From NCBI RefSeq assembly GCF_000429845.1, contig NZ_KE386971.1, forward strand, positions 1-61,657: a stretch of 61,657 nt of DNA, written 5' to 3'. Below, piece by piece: positions 11,017 to 19,241 of the stretch. Origin of the DNA: Comamonas composti DSM 21721. GTDB taxonomy: Bacteria; Pseudomonadota; Gammaproteobacteria; Burkholderiales; Burkholderiaceae_C. Position 1 is the first letter of the stretch. Every line of letters starts with the position of its first letter. Both the position numbers and the translations under genes were made by a program. The notes beneath the pieces are model-generated. The model did not search any database and was not told the origin of the DNA. It saw nothing but the letters and a program-made list of their open reading frames with translations.

Positions 11017-11045
11017 AAAAACCGCCTCTGCCAGGCGGTTTTTTC
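11017..11045 (+). terminator. Terminator of the glyA-nrdR unit
   Basis: The hairpin AAAACCGCC / GGCGGTTTT with a 7-base loop ends in a T run, 21 bases past the nrdR stop. Confidence 0.85.
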
Positions 11046-11121
11046 TTGCGCCCAAGCTTTCTGCTTCCGCCCGGATTCCGCAGGATTTGAAGGGGCAAGC
11101 CCGGCCAGAATCGAGACTGGA

Positions 11122-11136
11122 TGCAATTAATTATCA
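11122..11136 (+). promoter_or_regulatory. Fur-box-like site before the MFS gene
   Basis: TGCAATTAATTATCA matches the 7-1-7 Fur consensus (TGATAAT-N-ATTATCA) at 11 of 14 positions; the right half is perfect. It lies 34 bases before the MFS start codon in a local AT-rich patch, a suitable place for iron repression. Confidence 0.45.
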
Positions 11137-11169
11137 TTCACGCAACTATCGCACACACCAAGGAATTTC

Positions 11170-12402
11170 ATGCCCCCTCAGCCCGCCCCGTCCACTCCAG
11201 CCGCCGAGTCGACCACAGCGCACTTCAGCCTTCGACCTTTGATGTTCGAGACCTTTGTCTGCACGCTGGCCATGATGTCCTTTGTGGCGTTGATCGGGCC
11301 GATTGCCCGCGTGCTCGGGCTGCTGCCCTGGCAGGCTGGCTTTGCGGTCACGGTGGGTGGCATTGCCTGGGTGCTGCTGGCACGCCGCTGGGGCAGCGCC
11401 AGTGACCGCCATGGACGCAGAAAAATCCTGCTCCAGGGGCTGGGCGGCTTTGTGCTCTCGTATGCGCTGATGTGCGTCTTCATCATTGTTGCACTGCGCC
11501 ATCCTTTGCCACTGTGGCTGGCCTTTGCGGGCCTGGTTGTATCCAGAGGCCTTACAGGCGGCTTCTACGCGGCCGTGCCGGCCACGGGCGCGGCACTGAT
11601 CGCCGACCATGTGCCGCCGCAGAAGCGGGCTGCCGCCATGGCCAGCCTGGGCGCGGCTGGCGGCATAGGCATGGTCGCGGGCCCGGGGGTAGCCGGCCTG
11701 CTCGCTGCCTACAGCCTGGAGCTGCCGCTGCTCATCACGAGCCTGCTGCCCTTGATGGCCTTCGCCGTGCTGTGGCGCTGGCTGCCGCGCAACGAGCATC
11801 ACGCGCCGCCCGACGGAGCCAAGCTGCAGATCAGCGACATCCGCCTGCGCCGCCCTCTGGCCGTGGCGTTCACGGCCATGTTCAGCGTGACGGTGGCCCA
11901 GGTCGTGGTCGGCTTTTTTGCGCTGGACCGCCTGCAGCTGGATGCGCCAGCGGCGGCGCGGGCCTCGGGCATTGCCCTGACCATGGTCGGGGTGGCGCTC
12001 ATCCTGGCCCAGTTGCTGGTGCGCCGCCTCGGCTGGTCGGCCCAGCGGCTGATCCGCGCAGGCTGCCTCATCTCGGCGCTGGGGTTTGCCGCAGTGATGT
12101 TCGCCACCAGTGCCCCCGCTCTGTGGGCAGGCTACTTCATCGCAGCCGCAGGCATGGGCTGGGTCTTTCCATCCGTCATGGCCCTGGCCGCGAATGCGGT
12201 GCATGCCAACGAGCAAGGGGCCACCGCCGGCAGCGTGGCCGCGGCGCATGGCCTGGGCATGATCGCCGGGCCGCTGGTCGGCACCCTGGTCTACGACCTT
12301 CACCCCGGCGCACCCTATGCCCTGCTTGCGGCGCTGCTGGTCCTGGTGGCGCTCTGGCCTGCACGGGCAGCGGCGCCCGTGGCAACGGCCTCCGGCCAAT
12401 GA
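11170..12402 (+). CDS. MFS transporter, possibly iron-regulated
   Basis: This 410-residue inner-membrane protein has about 12 hydrophobic segments and the MFS loop motif RRWGSASDRHGRRKILL between segments 2 and 3. Major facilitator proteins are proton-driven exporters or importers; the substrate cannot be read from the sequence. The Fur-like box just upstream suggests a link with iron, and some siderophore exporters of beta-proteobacteria are MFS proteins, so siderophore or xenosiderophore transport is a reasonable guess and no more. No siderophore biosynthesis or receptor gene lies nearby. It converges with aroC across a hairpin repeat. Confidence 0.8.
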   Translation: MPPQPAPSTPAAESTTAHFSLRPLMFETFVCTLAMMSFVALIGPIARVLGLLPWQAGFAVTVGGIAWVLLARRWGSASDRHGRRKILLQGLGGFVLSYALMCVFIIVALRHPLPLWLAFAGLVVSRGLTGGFYAAVPATGAALIADHVPPQKRAAAMASLGAAGGIGMVAGPGVAGLLAAYSLELPLLITSLLPLMAFAVLWRWLPRNEHHAPPDGAKLQISDIRLRRPLAVAFTAMFSVTVAQVVVGFFALDRLQLDAPAAARASGIALTMVGVALILAQLLVRRLGWSAQRLIRAGCLISALGFAAVMFATSAPALWAGYFIAAAGMGWVFPSVMALAANAVHANEQGATAGSVAAAHGLGMIAGPLVGTLVYDLHPGAPYALLAALLVLVALWPARAAAPVATASGQ

Positions 12403-12440
12403 GCCTCGCGCGCAAGGGTCTGGGCGGCGCCTAGTAAAAA

Positions 12441-12525
12441 GAGAAGCTGCTAGCGCTTTCCCCATATGGGTTTCAGCATGATTTATATCTGAAACTCAGG
12501 CCTGACAGGCGCTGGCAGCTAGCAT
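12441..12525. repeat. Intergenic hairpin repeat, AGCTGCTAGCGC type (copy 1)
   Basis: AGCTGCTAGCGC (12445-12456) and GCGCTGGCAGCT (12509-12520) pair at 11 of 12 positions around a variable AT-rich middle. The same arms recur at 28943-29018, 52981-53056 and 59541-59576. This copy lies between the convergent MFS and aroC genes. Confidence 0.75.
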
Positions 12526-12535
12526 TTCCGTTGCA

Positions 12536-13633
12536 TCATCCAGCGGATGCGGGAATGGGCGCCAGGCCCGAGTCCACATCGCCGCATTGCGCACGGTGGC
12601 GCAAGGCGTGGTCCATGACCACCAGGGCCAGCAAGGCCTCGGCAATGGGCGCAGCGCGAATGCCCACGCAAGGGTCGTGGCGGCCCTTGGTGATGACTTC
12701 CGTGCTCTGGCCGTGCACGTCGATGGACTCGCGCGGCGTGATGATGGAGCTGGTGGGCTTGACGGCGATGCGCACCTCCAGGTCCTGGCCGGTGCTGATG
12801 CCGCCCACGATACCGCCGGCATTGTTGCTGCGAAACCCCTCGGGGCTGAGCGAGTCGCCATGGGTGGTGCCGCGCTGGGCCACGCTGTCCCAGCCCGCGC
12901 CAATCTCCACGGCCTTGACGGCATTCAGCCCCATCATGGCGTAGGCGATGTCGGCGTCCAGCCGGTCATACAGGGGCTGGCCCAGACCCACAGGCATGCC
13001 GCTGGCCTGGATGCGCAACGCGGCGCCGCAGGAGTCGCCGGACTTGCGCAGCTGCTCCATGTACTCCTCGTAGCGGCTCACATCCGCTACGGGGGCAAAG
13101 AAGGGGTTGTGGGGCACATGCGCCCAGCTCTCGAAGGGGATCTCCAGCTCGCCGACCTGGGTCATGCAGGCGCGAAATTCGGTGCCGAACTTTTGCTTGA
13201 GCCACTTCTTGGCCACCGCACCTGCGGCCACCGTCGGGGCCGTCAGCCGCGCCGAGGATCGGCCGCCGCCACGCGGATCGCGCATGCCGTATTTCTGGAA
13301 ATACGCATAGTCCGCATGGCCGGGACGAAAGCTCTGGGCAATGTTGGAGTAGTCTTTGCTGCGCTGGTCGGTGTTGCGGATCAGCAGCGCAATCGGCGTA
13401 CCCGTGGTCTTGCCCTCGTAAACGCCGGAGAGGATTTCCACCGCATCGGGTTCGTTGCGCTGGGTCACGAACTTGCTGGTGCCGGGACGGCGGCGATCCA
13501 GATCCTGCTGGATGTCCGCTTCGCTCAAGGCCATGCCCGGAGGGCAGCCGTCGATCACACAGCCAATGGCTGGTCCGTGGGATTCACCAAAGTTGGTGAC
13601 CGTGAAAATAGTGCCAAAGGTATTGCCGCTCAT
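12536..13633 (-). CDS. aroC: Chorismate synthase
   Basis: AroC catalyses the last shikimate step, 5-enolpyruvylshikimate-3-phosphate to chorismate, using reduced FMN. The 365-residue length is typical. Signatures are GESHGPAIG near the N terminus, [16 protein letters not shown], the conserved [18 protein letters not shown], and the C-terminal [18 protein letters not shown] start at the ATG at 13633 (MSGNTFG), where the family N terminus begins, not at the in-frame ATG 51 bases upstream. It is a single gene converging on the MFS gene; the short tail after the family end is of no obvious meaning. Confidence 0.97.
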   Translation of the reverse strand: MSGNTFGTIFTVTNFGESHGPAIGCVIDGCPPGMALSEADIQQDLDRRRPGTSKFVTQRNEPDAVEILSGVYEGKTTGTPIALLIRNTDQRSKDYSNIAQSFRPGHADYAYFQKYGMRDPRGGGRSSARLTAPTVAAGAVAKKWLKQKFGTEFRACMTQVGELEIPFESWAHVPHNPFFAPVADVSRYEEYMEQLRKSGDSCGAALRIQASGMPVGLGQPLYDRLDADIAYAMMGLNAVKAVEIGAGWDSVAQRGTTHGDSLSPEGFRSNNAGGIVGGISTGQDLEVRIAVKPTSSIITPRESIDVHGQSTEVITKGRHDPCVGIRAAPIAEALLALVVMDHALRHRAQCGDVDSGLAPIPASAG

Positions 13634-13731
13634 AGAGGGGCGATTATGCCTGCGGCCTCTGGCACGGCCTGGCGCAGGCAGCACAAGTGCACTGCCCCAG
13701 CCATCGCAGTTGCCGCAGGCCTGCGCCCGGG

Positions 13732-14121
13732 CTACCAGTGCGGCGCCTGGCTGCCGGGCGGCATGGACGCATGATCCCAGGCCACGGGAGTACGCGAGAA
13801 CTGCGCGCAGTGGCGCACGGCCTGCAGGCGGCCAAAGCCGCTGTCCAGGGTTTCCAGATAGGGCGCAATATCGGGCTTTGCCTCATCCCATTGCGGCTGC
13901 GCCACACGCCCCAGGCTTCGCAGCCAGTGCGCCACTCCGGCCAGAGTGATACGAACGCGCCAACTGCCGCCTTCGGCGGCCTGCCTGAGCGCATGTTGAG
14001 CCTGGACGCTGATCGTCTGCGCGGCCTGAATCATGTCGGCTACGGCAAAGCTTGTACTCCACAGCTCGGCCAGCACGGCTTGCGCGCCCGTTGATACCTG
14101 CTCATGAACTATATTTTTCAT
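13732..14121 (-). CDS. Hypothetical small helical protein
   Basis: I do not recognise this 129-residue protein. The first 60 residues ([37 protein letters not shown]) look like amphipathic helices resembling phasins in style, and the second half has conserved-looking Trp and Pro residues. The ATG at 14121 is preceded by a half-copy of the AGCTGCCAGCGC repeat, and a start seven codons upstream is also open. It is on the same strand as aroC, 98 bases upstream of it, so the two may be co-transcribed. That it is a real gene rests on codon use and lack of a better overlapping frame. Confidence 0.5.
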   Translation of the reverse strand: MKNIVHEQVSTGAQAVLAELWSTSFAVADMIQAAQTISVQAQHALRQAAEGGSWRVRITLAGVAHWLRSLGRVAQPQWDEAKPDIAPYLETLDSGFGRLQAVRHCAQFSRTPVAWDHASMPPGSQAPHW

Positions 14122-14255
14122 AGCTGCCAGCGCCCTATCCACAATGGGTCAAGTCCGATTTGGATCAAACCATGCCCAAGGGGGCAATCCCGCTACAGCA
14201 GAGCTAGGCCATGGCAAGCAATGCCCAAAAAACGCAGGGCCTAACTCAGAGACGC

Positions 14256-14330
14256 CGAGCAAGAGCCGCCTCGCGGCGAGGGCCTCGTCCCCCTCGGGGG
14301 GAAGGCGCTGCAGGCGACTCAGGGGGCAGG
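14256..14330 (-). repeat. 3'-end repeat, CCCCCTGAGTCGC type (copy 1)
   Basis: Immediately past the CBS gene, the minus strand reads CCCCCTGAGTCGC (14326-14314) and then a GC-rich stretch with a CCCCC/GGGGG hairpin. Similar blocks follow genes at 17063, 28862 and 52845. Together with 14122-14255, which hold no gene I can support, this fills the gap before the hypothetical gene. Confidence 0.6.
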
Positions 14331-14783
14331 TTACTCCGTCCCCTGGCGCTCGCCCTCGGGCCAGTCGCGTATATAGGCCTTGAGCATGCGGTTCTCGAAG
14401 TTCTGGCTGTCGACCACGGCCTTGGCCACGTCGTAGAGGCTGATCACGCCCATGAGCATGCGTTTGTCCATCACGGGCATGTAGCGTGCATGGCGCTCCA
14501 GCATCATGCGGCGCACCTCGTCCATGTCGGTCTCGGTGGTGCAGGTCATGGGCGCATCATCCATGGCCGTGCGCACCAGGATCTCGCCCACGCCGCCATG
14601 CTTCACAAAAGCCTGGATGACCTCGCGAAAGGTCAGCATGCCCACCACGTCGCCATGCTCCATGACCACCAGGGAGCCTATGTCGCGCTCCGACATGACC
14701 TGCACCGCGCTGGCCAGGCTCTCGTCGGGCTGCACCGTGTAAAGCGTATTGCCCTTGAGGCGCAGGATGTCACTTACCTTCAT
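14331..14783 (-). CDS. CBS-domain protein
   Basis: The 150-residue cytosolic protein consists of two CBS motifs (about residues 5-65 and 75-135), with VSDILRLKGNTLYTVQP opening the first and ARYMPVMDKRMLMGVISLYD in the second. Tandem CBS pairs bind adenine nucleotides (AMP, ATP, SAM) and act as sensors. No catalytic domain is attached, so its partner is unknown. I start at the ATG at 14783 (MKVSDIL); longer frames add unrelated residues. It is divergent from metY with 106 bases between, where both promoters must lie. Confidence 0.85.
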   Translation of the reverse strand: MKVSDILRLKGNTLYTVQPDESLASAVQVMSERDIGSLVVMEHGDVVGMLTFREVIQAFVKHGGVGEILVRTAMDDAPMTCTTETDMDEVRRMMLERHARYMPVMDKRMLMGVISLYDVAKAVVDSQNFENRMLKAYIRDWPEGERQGTE

Positions 14784-14889
14784 CTGGTTCTCCAAGTCTT
14801 GTGCGCAGCGCCGACACCGACGCGCCATATATGTGAACAAATATAGCCCACAATGCCAGCCAAACCTGCCAACAATGGAGACAGACATC

Positions 14890-16188
14890 ATGCCCGGTTA
14901 CGCCGATCCCGGCTTTGACACCCTGAGCCTGCACGCAGGCGCCCAGCCCGACCCTGCCACCGGCGCCCGCGCCGTGCCCATCCATTTGACGACGTCCTTC
15001 GTCTTCGAATCCAGCGACCACGCGGCCAGCCTGTTCAATCTGGAACGCCCCGGCCATGTCTACAGCCGCATCTCCAACCCCACCAATGCCGTGCTGGAGC
15101 AGCGCGTCTCCGCACTGGAAGGCGGCGTAGGCGCGATTGCCGTGGCCAGCGGCCAGGCGGCACTGCACCTGGCTATTGCCACGCTGATGGGAGCGGGCAG
15201 CCATATCGTGGCCAGCACGGCCCTGTATGGCGGCTCGCAAAACCTGCTGCACTACACCATGCGGCGCTTTGGCATAGAGACCACGTTTGTGAAGCCTGGC
15301 GATATCGATGGCTGGCGCGCCGCCGTGCGCCCCAACACCAAGCTGTTCTTTGGCGAAACCGTGGGCAACCCCGGCCTGGACGTGCTGGACATTCCCACGG
15401 TGTCGGCCATTGCACATGAGGCTGGTGTGCCCTTGCTGGTGGACTCCACCCTCACCTCACCCTGGCTGATCAAGCCTTTCGCCCATGGGGCTGACATCGT
15501 CTACCACTCCGCCACCAAATTCCTCTCGGGCCATGGCACGGTGATTGGCGGCATCGTGGTCGATGGCGGCAGTTTCGACTGGGAAAAGTCGGGCAAATTC
15601 CCCGAGCTGACCGAGCCCTATGACGGCTTTCACAACATGGTGTTCAGCGAGGAATCCACCACCGGCGCCTTTTTGCTGCGTGCCCGCCGCGAAGGCCTGC
15701 GCGACTTTGGCGCCTGCATGAGCCCGCACAGCGCCTGGCTGATTCTGCAAGGCATTGAGACCCTGCCGCTGCGCATGGAACGCCATATGAAAAACACCGA
15801 GCGCGTGGTGCAGTTCCTGGCCAGCCACCCGCTAGTGAGCCGCGTGGGCCACCCCATGCTGGAGACACACTCCTCGTATGCACTGGCTAAAAAACTGCTG
15901 CCCCGTGGCGCAGGTTCGGTGTTCAGCTTTGACATTGCCGGCAACCGCAACCAGGGCAAGAAGTTCATCGAAACGCTGAAGGTCTTCAGCCACCTGGCCA
16001 ATGTGGGCGACTGCCGCTCCCTGGTCATCCACCCGGCCAGCACCACCCACTTCCGCATGAGCGACGAGGCCCTGTCCCAGGCCGGTATCGGCCAGGGCAC
16101 GATTCGCCTGTCGATCGGCCTGGAAGATGCCGACGACCTGATCGACGACCTCAAGCGTGCGCTCAAGGCGGCGGAGAAGGCGGCTTGA
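14890..16188 (+). CDS. metY: O-acetylhomoserine aminocarboxypropyltransferase (sulfhydrylase)
   Basis: This PLP enzyme of the Cys/Met metabolism family would make homocysteine from O-acetylhomoserine (or O-succinylhomoserine) and sulfide. The 432-residue length and the segments LHAGAQPDPATGARAVPI, YSRISNPTNAVLEQRVSALE, the PLP-lysine motif HSATKFLSGHGT (Lys210), and the C-terminal RLSIGLEDADDLIDDL support the MetY/OAH-sulfhydrylase branch over cystathionine synthases. GGAG at 14877-14880 sets the start at 14890. No SAM riboswitch is seen in the short divergent spacer. The acyl group used cannot be decided from sequence alone. Confidence 0.88.
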   Translation: MPGYADPGFDTLSLHAGAQPDPATGARAVPIHLTTSFVFESSDHAASLFNLERPGHVYSRISNPTNAVLEQRVSALEGGVGAIAVASGQAALHLAIATLMGAGSHIVASTALYGGSQNLLHYTMRRFGIETTFVKPGDIDGWRAAVRPNTKLFFGETVGNPGLDVLDIPTVSAIAHEAGVPLLVDSTLTSPWLIKPFAHGADIVYHSATKFLSGHGTVIGGIVVDGGSFDWEKSGKFPELTEPYDGFHNMVFSEESTTGAFLLRARREGLRDFGACMSPHSAWLILQGIETLPLRMERHMKNTERVVQFLASHPLVSRVGHPMLETHSSYALAKKLLPRGAGSVFSFDIAGNRNQGKKFIETLKVFSHLANVGDCRSLVIHPASTTHFRMSDEALSQAGIGQGTIRLSIGLEDADDLIDDLKRALKAAEKAA

Positions 16189-16248
16189 GCCACCTCGCCA
16201 TATTCAATAAAAACGCCTCTAGCGCTTATCCATACAGCGAGACAAGCT

Positions 16249-17055
16249 ATGTTTTTTGAAGTCAACAAGGCGCGTATCTACGCCTACACCGGCGGCAAGG
16301 CCTTTGACGCTGCCAAGCCCACGGCCATCTTCATCCACGGCGTGCTGTGCGACCACAGCGTCTGGGCCCTGCAAAGCCGCTATCTGGCCAACCATGGCTG
16401 GAATGTGCTGGCCGTGGACCTGCCCGGCCATTGCAAAAGCGGCGGGGCCGCGCCCAAATCGGTGGAAGAAGCCGCCACCTTTATCGCCCAGCTGATGGAC
16501 GCCGCAAGCCTGACCCAGGCCGCGCTGATAGGCCACAGCTGGGGCAGCCTGATTGCCATGGAGGCGGCTGCGCAGCTGAAGGAGCGCATCAGCCACCTGG
16601 TACTGGTGGGCACAGCCTTCCCCATGAAGGTGGCACCCGCCATGCTGGATGCCGCGCTGAACCAGCCGGAAAAAGCCATCACCATGGTCAACACCTTCTC
16701 GCGCGCCACGCTGTCACCGCCCAATGGCGCTGGCAGCTGGGTATTTGGCGCCGGCATGGCCCTGGGCCGCCGCGTGCTGGTCAGCAACCGCGATGTCAAT
16801 CTGCTGCACACCGGCTTTCTGGCCTGCGACAGCTATGCCGGCGGCGTTGCCGCCATGGCGGCCCTCACCTGCCCGGTATTGTTTGTGCTGGGCGAGCAAG
16901 ACCAGATGACACCCCCCAAGGCGGCCAAGGGATTGATAGCTGCGGCCGAGGCTGCTGGCAAACAGCCCACGGTGCAGATGATCCCCAACGGACACAACCA
17001 GATGGCGGAGTCGCCGGACGCGACGCTGTTTGCGATGGTTGGGTTTCTGAAATAA
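16249..17055 (+). CDS. Alpha/beta-fold hydrolase
   Basis: The 268-residue cytosolic protein has the classic hydrolase order: oxyanion region FIHGVLCDHSVW (about 28-39), the nucleophile elbow GHSWGS with Ser97, an acid after CPVLFVLGEQDQM, and a histidine in PNGHNQMAE near the end. The substrate is unknown. It follows metY by 60 bases, and a degenerate half-copy of the TAGCGCTT repeat (around 16218-16227) sits in that gap, so co-transcription with metY is possible but not certain. Confidence 0.8.
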   Translation: MFFEVNKARIYAYTGGKAFDAAKPTAIFIHGVLCDHSVWALQSRYLANHGWNVLAVDLPGHCKSGGAAPKSVEEAATFIAQLMDAASLTQAALIGHSWGSLIAMEAAAQLKERISHLVLVGTAFPMKVAPAMLDAALNQPEKAITMVNTFSRATLSPPNGAGSWVFGAGMALGRRVLVSNRDVNLLHTGFLACDSYAGGVAAMAALTCPVLFVLGEQDQMTPPKAAKGLIAAAEAAGKQPTVQMIPNGHNQMAESPDATLFAMVGFLK

Positions 17056-17282
17056 ATGACACCCCCCTGAGTCGCCTACGGCGCCTTCCCCCCGCTCTCG
17101 CACCGCTGCGCGTTGCGGGCAGGGGGACGCTGCCAGCGCGGCGGGGCGGCCCTTGCGCGGCAGCCCTGGCCTGGTCCGCGCTGATTTGATACGTCGGGGC
17201 CTAACCGGGGATTCGGTGGTAGGAAGCCCCTATGGATACACCCACCCTATCCTCCTGCCCCCACGTCGCTGCCCACACAAGA
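17056..17282 (+). repeat. 3'-end repeat, CCCCCTGAGTCGC type (copy 2)
   Basis: CCCCCTGAGTCGC (17063-17075) starts 8 bases past the hydrolase stop and is followed by a long GC-rich block with CTTCCCCC/GGGGGA pairing and GCGGCCCTTGCGCGGC. No gene is seen in the rest of the gap, which separates two convergent units. Confidence 0.65.
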
Positions 17283-17747
17283 TTAATGCTTGCGCGGCAG
17301 GTTTTGCTTGAGCGTATAGCGGCCTGTTCTGGCGTTCACCAGCAGCTCAAAGCGAAAGCGCTGGTCGTCATGGCCGTTTTCGGCTTCGCCCAGCACGCGC
17401 ACGCGACCTTCGCCGGCGGGGATGCAGCGCAGATCACGCAGGCTGATCTCGGCATGGTCGTTGTTGAATTCGGCAATGCTCAGGCCTTGCTCCACGGCCC
17501 AGCGCGCGCCATGGTCTTCGCTGCGCACCCAGTCCACAAACAGCATGTCCTGGCCGTAGAGCTGGGCTTGTATGACGCGGAATTCGCCATGCCTCTCTCC
17601 CTTGCTCCAGCTGCCGCAAGTCATGATCTGGCGGATGCTGGCCGGGTGATGCTCCCACAGCTCCGCGTAGCTGACCACGCGGCCCAGAGCCTGGGCCTGC
17701 AAGGCCGACAGCAGAAAAAACAGCAAGGCGAAAACTCTGTGCGCCAT
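17283..17747 (-). CDS. Hypothetical secreted protein
   Basis: The 154-residue product starts with a clear Sec signal peptide (MAHRVFALLFFLLSALQAQA, cleavage probably after AQA). The mature part has one Cys in MTCGSW, another in RDLRC, and a basic tail. I do not recognise the family. It starts 4 bases after the stop codon of the upstream alpha/beta hydrolase, so the two genes are very likely translated from one message. Confidence 0.7.
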   Translation of the reverse strand: MAHRVFALLFFLLSALQAQALGRVVSYAELWEHHPASIRQIMTCGSWSKGERHGEFRVIQAQLYGQDMLFVDWVRSEDHGARWAVEQGLSIAEFNNDHAEISLRDLRCIPAGEGRVRVLGEAENGHDDQRFRFELLVNARTGRYTLKQNLPRKH

Positions 17748-17751
17748 ACAG

Positions 17752-18594
17752 TTAAACCCCGTCAGGCAATGCTTGCAAAAAGCCTGCAATGCGCGCCAGC
17801 ATGCGCTCGGGCTGCTCACGGTGGGGCACATGGCCGCCGCCGGCCACAATTTCCTGCTCCACCGGCCCGGCCACCCAGGCCGCGATATTGCGGGGATGGG
17901 CCAGGGAGCCGTATTCGTCCTGCTCGCCATGGATGGCCAGCACCGGGCAGCGCACCTGGCGCAGCGCGACCTCCAGGCTGTAGTCGGCAAAGGCCGGCGA
18001 CAGCCAGGTCTCCACCCAGGCCGACAACACCCAGGCCGCCTTGTCGCCGTGGTATCTGGCCAGGCGCTCCAGTTGGCCGGGCTGGGCAAACTGATCCCTT
18101 GCCACGCGAATGCCCTCCAGGGTGCGCTCTTCGACAAAGGTCTGAGCCGATGCGGTCACCAGCGCCATGCATTGTCGCGGATAGGCTGCGGCCACATGAG
18201 CGGCCATGCCACCGCCCACGCTGTGGCCCAGGGCCACAAAGCGCTCCACGCCCATGGCCTTGCAGACCTGCGCAAAAGTCTCGACCTCACGCGCCACAAA
18301 GTCGAGTGCCAGGGGGCCGGGGGCGGCATCGGACAGACCAAAGCCCAGCCGGTCGTAAGCCAGCACCGTACGCTGCGTGGCCTCGGCCAATTGCGCTGGA
18401 AAGTCACGCCACAGCGCCACCGACCCCAGGGAGTCGTGCAGCAGCACCATGGGCGCCTTGCCCTGCGCCCCGCCCTTGGCCCCCTGGCTCACAGACTGCC
18501 AACGGCGTACATGGAGATACCCTTCGGCAGTGGGAATTCGTGTGGACTGGCTGTCGGCTGTGCATTCCATGGGCTGGGTCTGGTCGAGGTTCAT
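17752..18594 (-). CDS. Alpha/beta-fold hydrolase
   Basis: The 280-residue protein shows LLHDSLGSVALWRDFP (oxyanion region, with Asp in place of the usual Gly), GHSVGGG with the nucleophile Ser125, VLAIHGEQDEYG with the acid, and GGGHVPHREQPE with the catalytic His near the end. A lipid- or ester-hydrolase role is inferred; the substrate is unknown. It forms a two-gene unit with the secreted protein downstream and is divergent from the Mpo1-like gene. Confidence 0.82.
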   Translation of the reverse strand: MNLDQTQPMECTADSQSTRIPTAEGYLHVRRWQSVSQGAKGGAQGKAPMVLLHDSLGSVALWRDFPAQLAEATQRTVLAYDRLGFGLSDAAPGPLALDFVAREVETFAQVCKAMGVERFVALGHSVGGGMAAHVAAAYPRQCMALVTASAQTFVEERTLEGIRVARDQFAQPGQLERLARYHGDKAAWVLSAWVETWLSPAFADYSLEVALRQVRCPVLAIHGEQDEYGSLAHPRNIAAWVAGPVEQEIVAGGGHVPHREQPERMLARIAGFLQALPDGV

Positions 18595-18797
18595 GTAATG
18601 GGATCAGGGGCCCAGCCTAGCCACAGGCCGTTGCTGGTGCCCGAGTGGGGCCGCAGGCGACAGCTTTTGCAGCCATGCTGGCAGTTTTTGCCGCCGTCGC
18701 CAGCGCGGCCCATGGCGGGAAAGCAGGGGATTGTGCCCTGGCAGGCCTTGCTTGCCGCACGTATAAACAAATGCCATCAGCCAGCAAGGAGCCAGCC

Positions 18798-19145
18798 ATG
18801 ACACATGCCTACACGCCAGAGTCCAGCCAGTCCGCCGTGGACCCGCGCCAGTTCAGGAGTTTTGCCGAGTTCTACCCGTTCTACCTGCAGGAGCACAGCA
18901 ACTCCACCTGCCGGCGACTGCACTTCGTGGGCTCTTCGCTGGCCCTGCTGTGCCTGATCGCACTTTTCTTCAGCGGCAATTTCTGGTTCCTGCTGGCCGG
19001 CCTGCTTTGCGGCTACGGCTTTGCCTGGGTTGGGCACTTCGGCTTTGAAAAGAACAAGCCCGCAAGCTTCAAGCGCCCGCTCTACAGCTTGATGGGGGAC
19101 TGGCGCATGTATGCGGATATGTGGCGGGGGAAAGTGAGGTTTTGA
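18798..19145 (+). CDS. Mpo1-like (DUF962) membrane protein
   Basis: This 115-residue protein has the DUF962/Mpo1 pattern: FAEFYPFYLQEHSNSTCRRLHFVGS at the start, two membrane segments in the middle (about 50-82), then HFGFEKNKPASFKRPLYSL and WRMYADMW. The yeast relative Mpo1 is an iron-dependent 2-hydroxy fatty acid dioxygenase; the conserved His residues in HSN, LHFVG and GHF are present here. AAGGAG precedes the ATG at 18798. The same function in this bacterium is an inference. The 203-base gap before it holds no other gene I can support. Confidence 0.82.
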   Translation: MTHAYTPESSQSAVDPRQFRSFAEFYPFYLQEHSNSTCRRLHFVGSSLALLCLIALFFSGNFWFLLAGLLCGYGFAWVGHFGFEKNKPASFKRPLYSLMGDWRMYADMWRGKVRF

Positions 19146-19241
19146 AGCCACTTCCCCTTCATACGCGGTCACCAGAAAAGCCGTCCTGAAAAAACACAAG
19201 CTCCCAGCAAAAACCATGAGGCTTGATTTATTTTCATCTCA

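Noticed and set aside
14784..14889. SAM-type riboswitch before metY
   Set aside because: The spacer is only 106 bases, is shared by two divergent genes, and lacks the conserved SAM aptamer parts.
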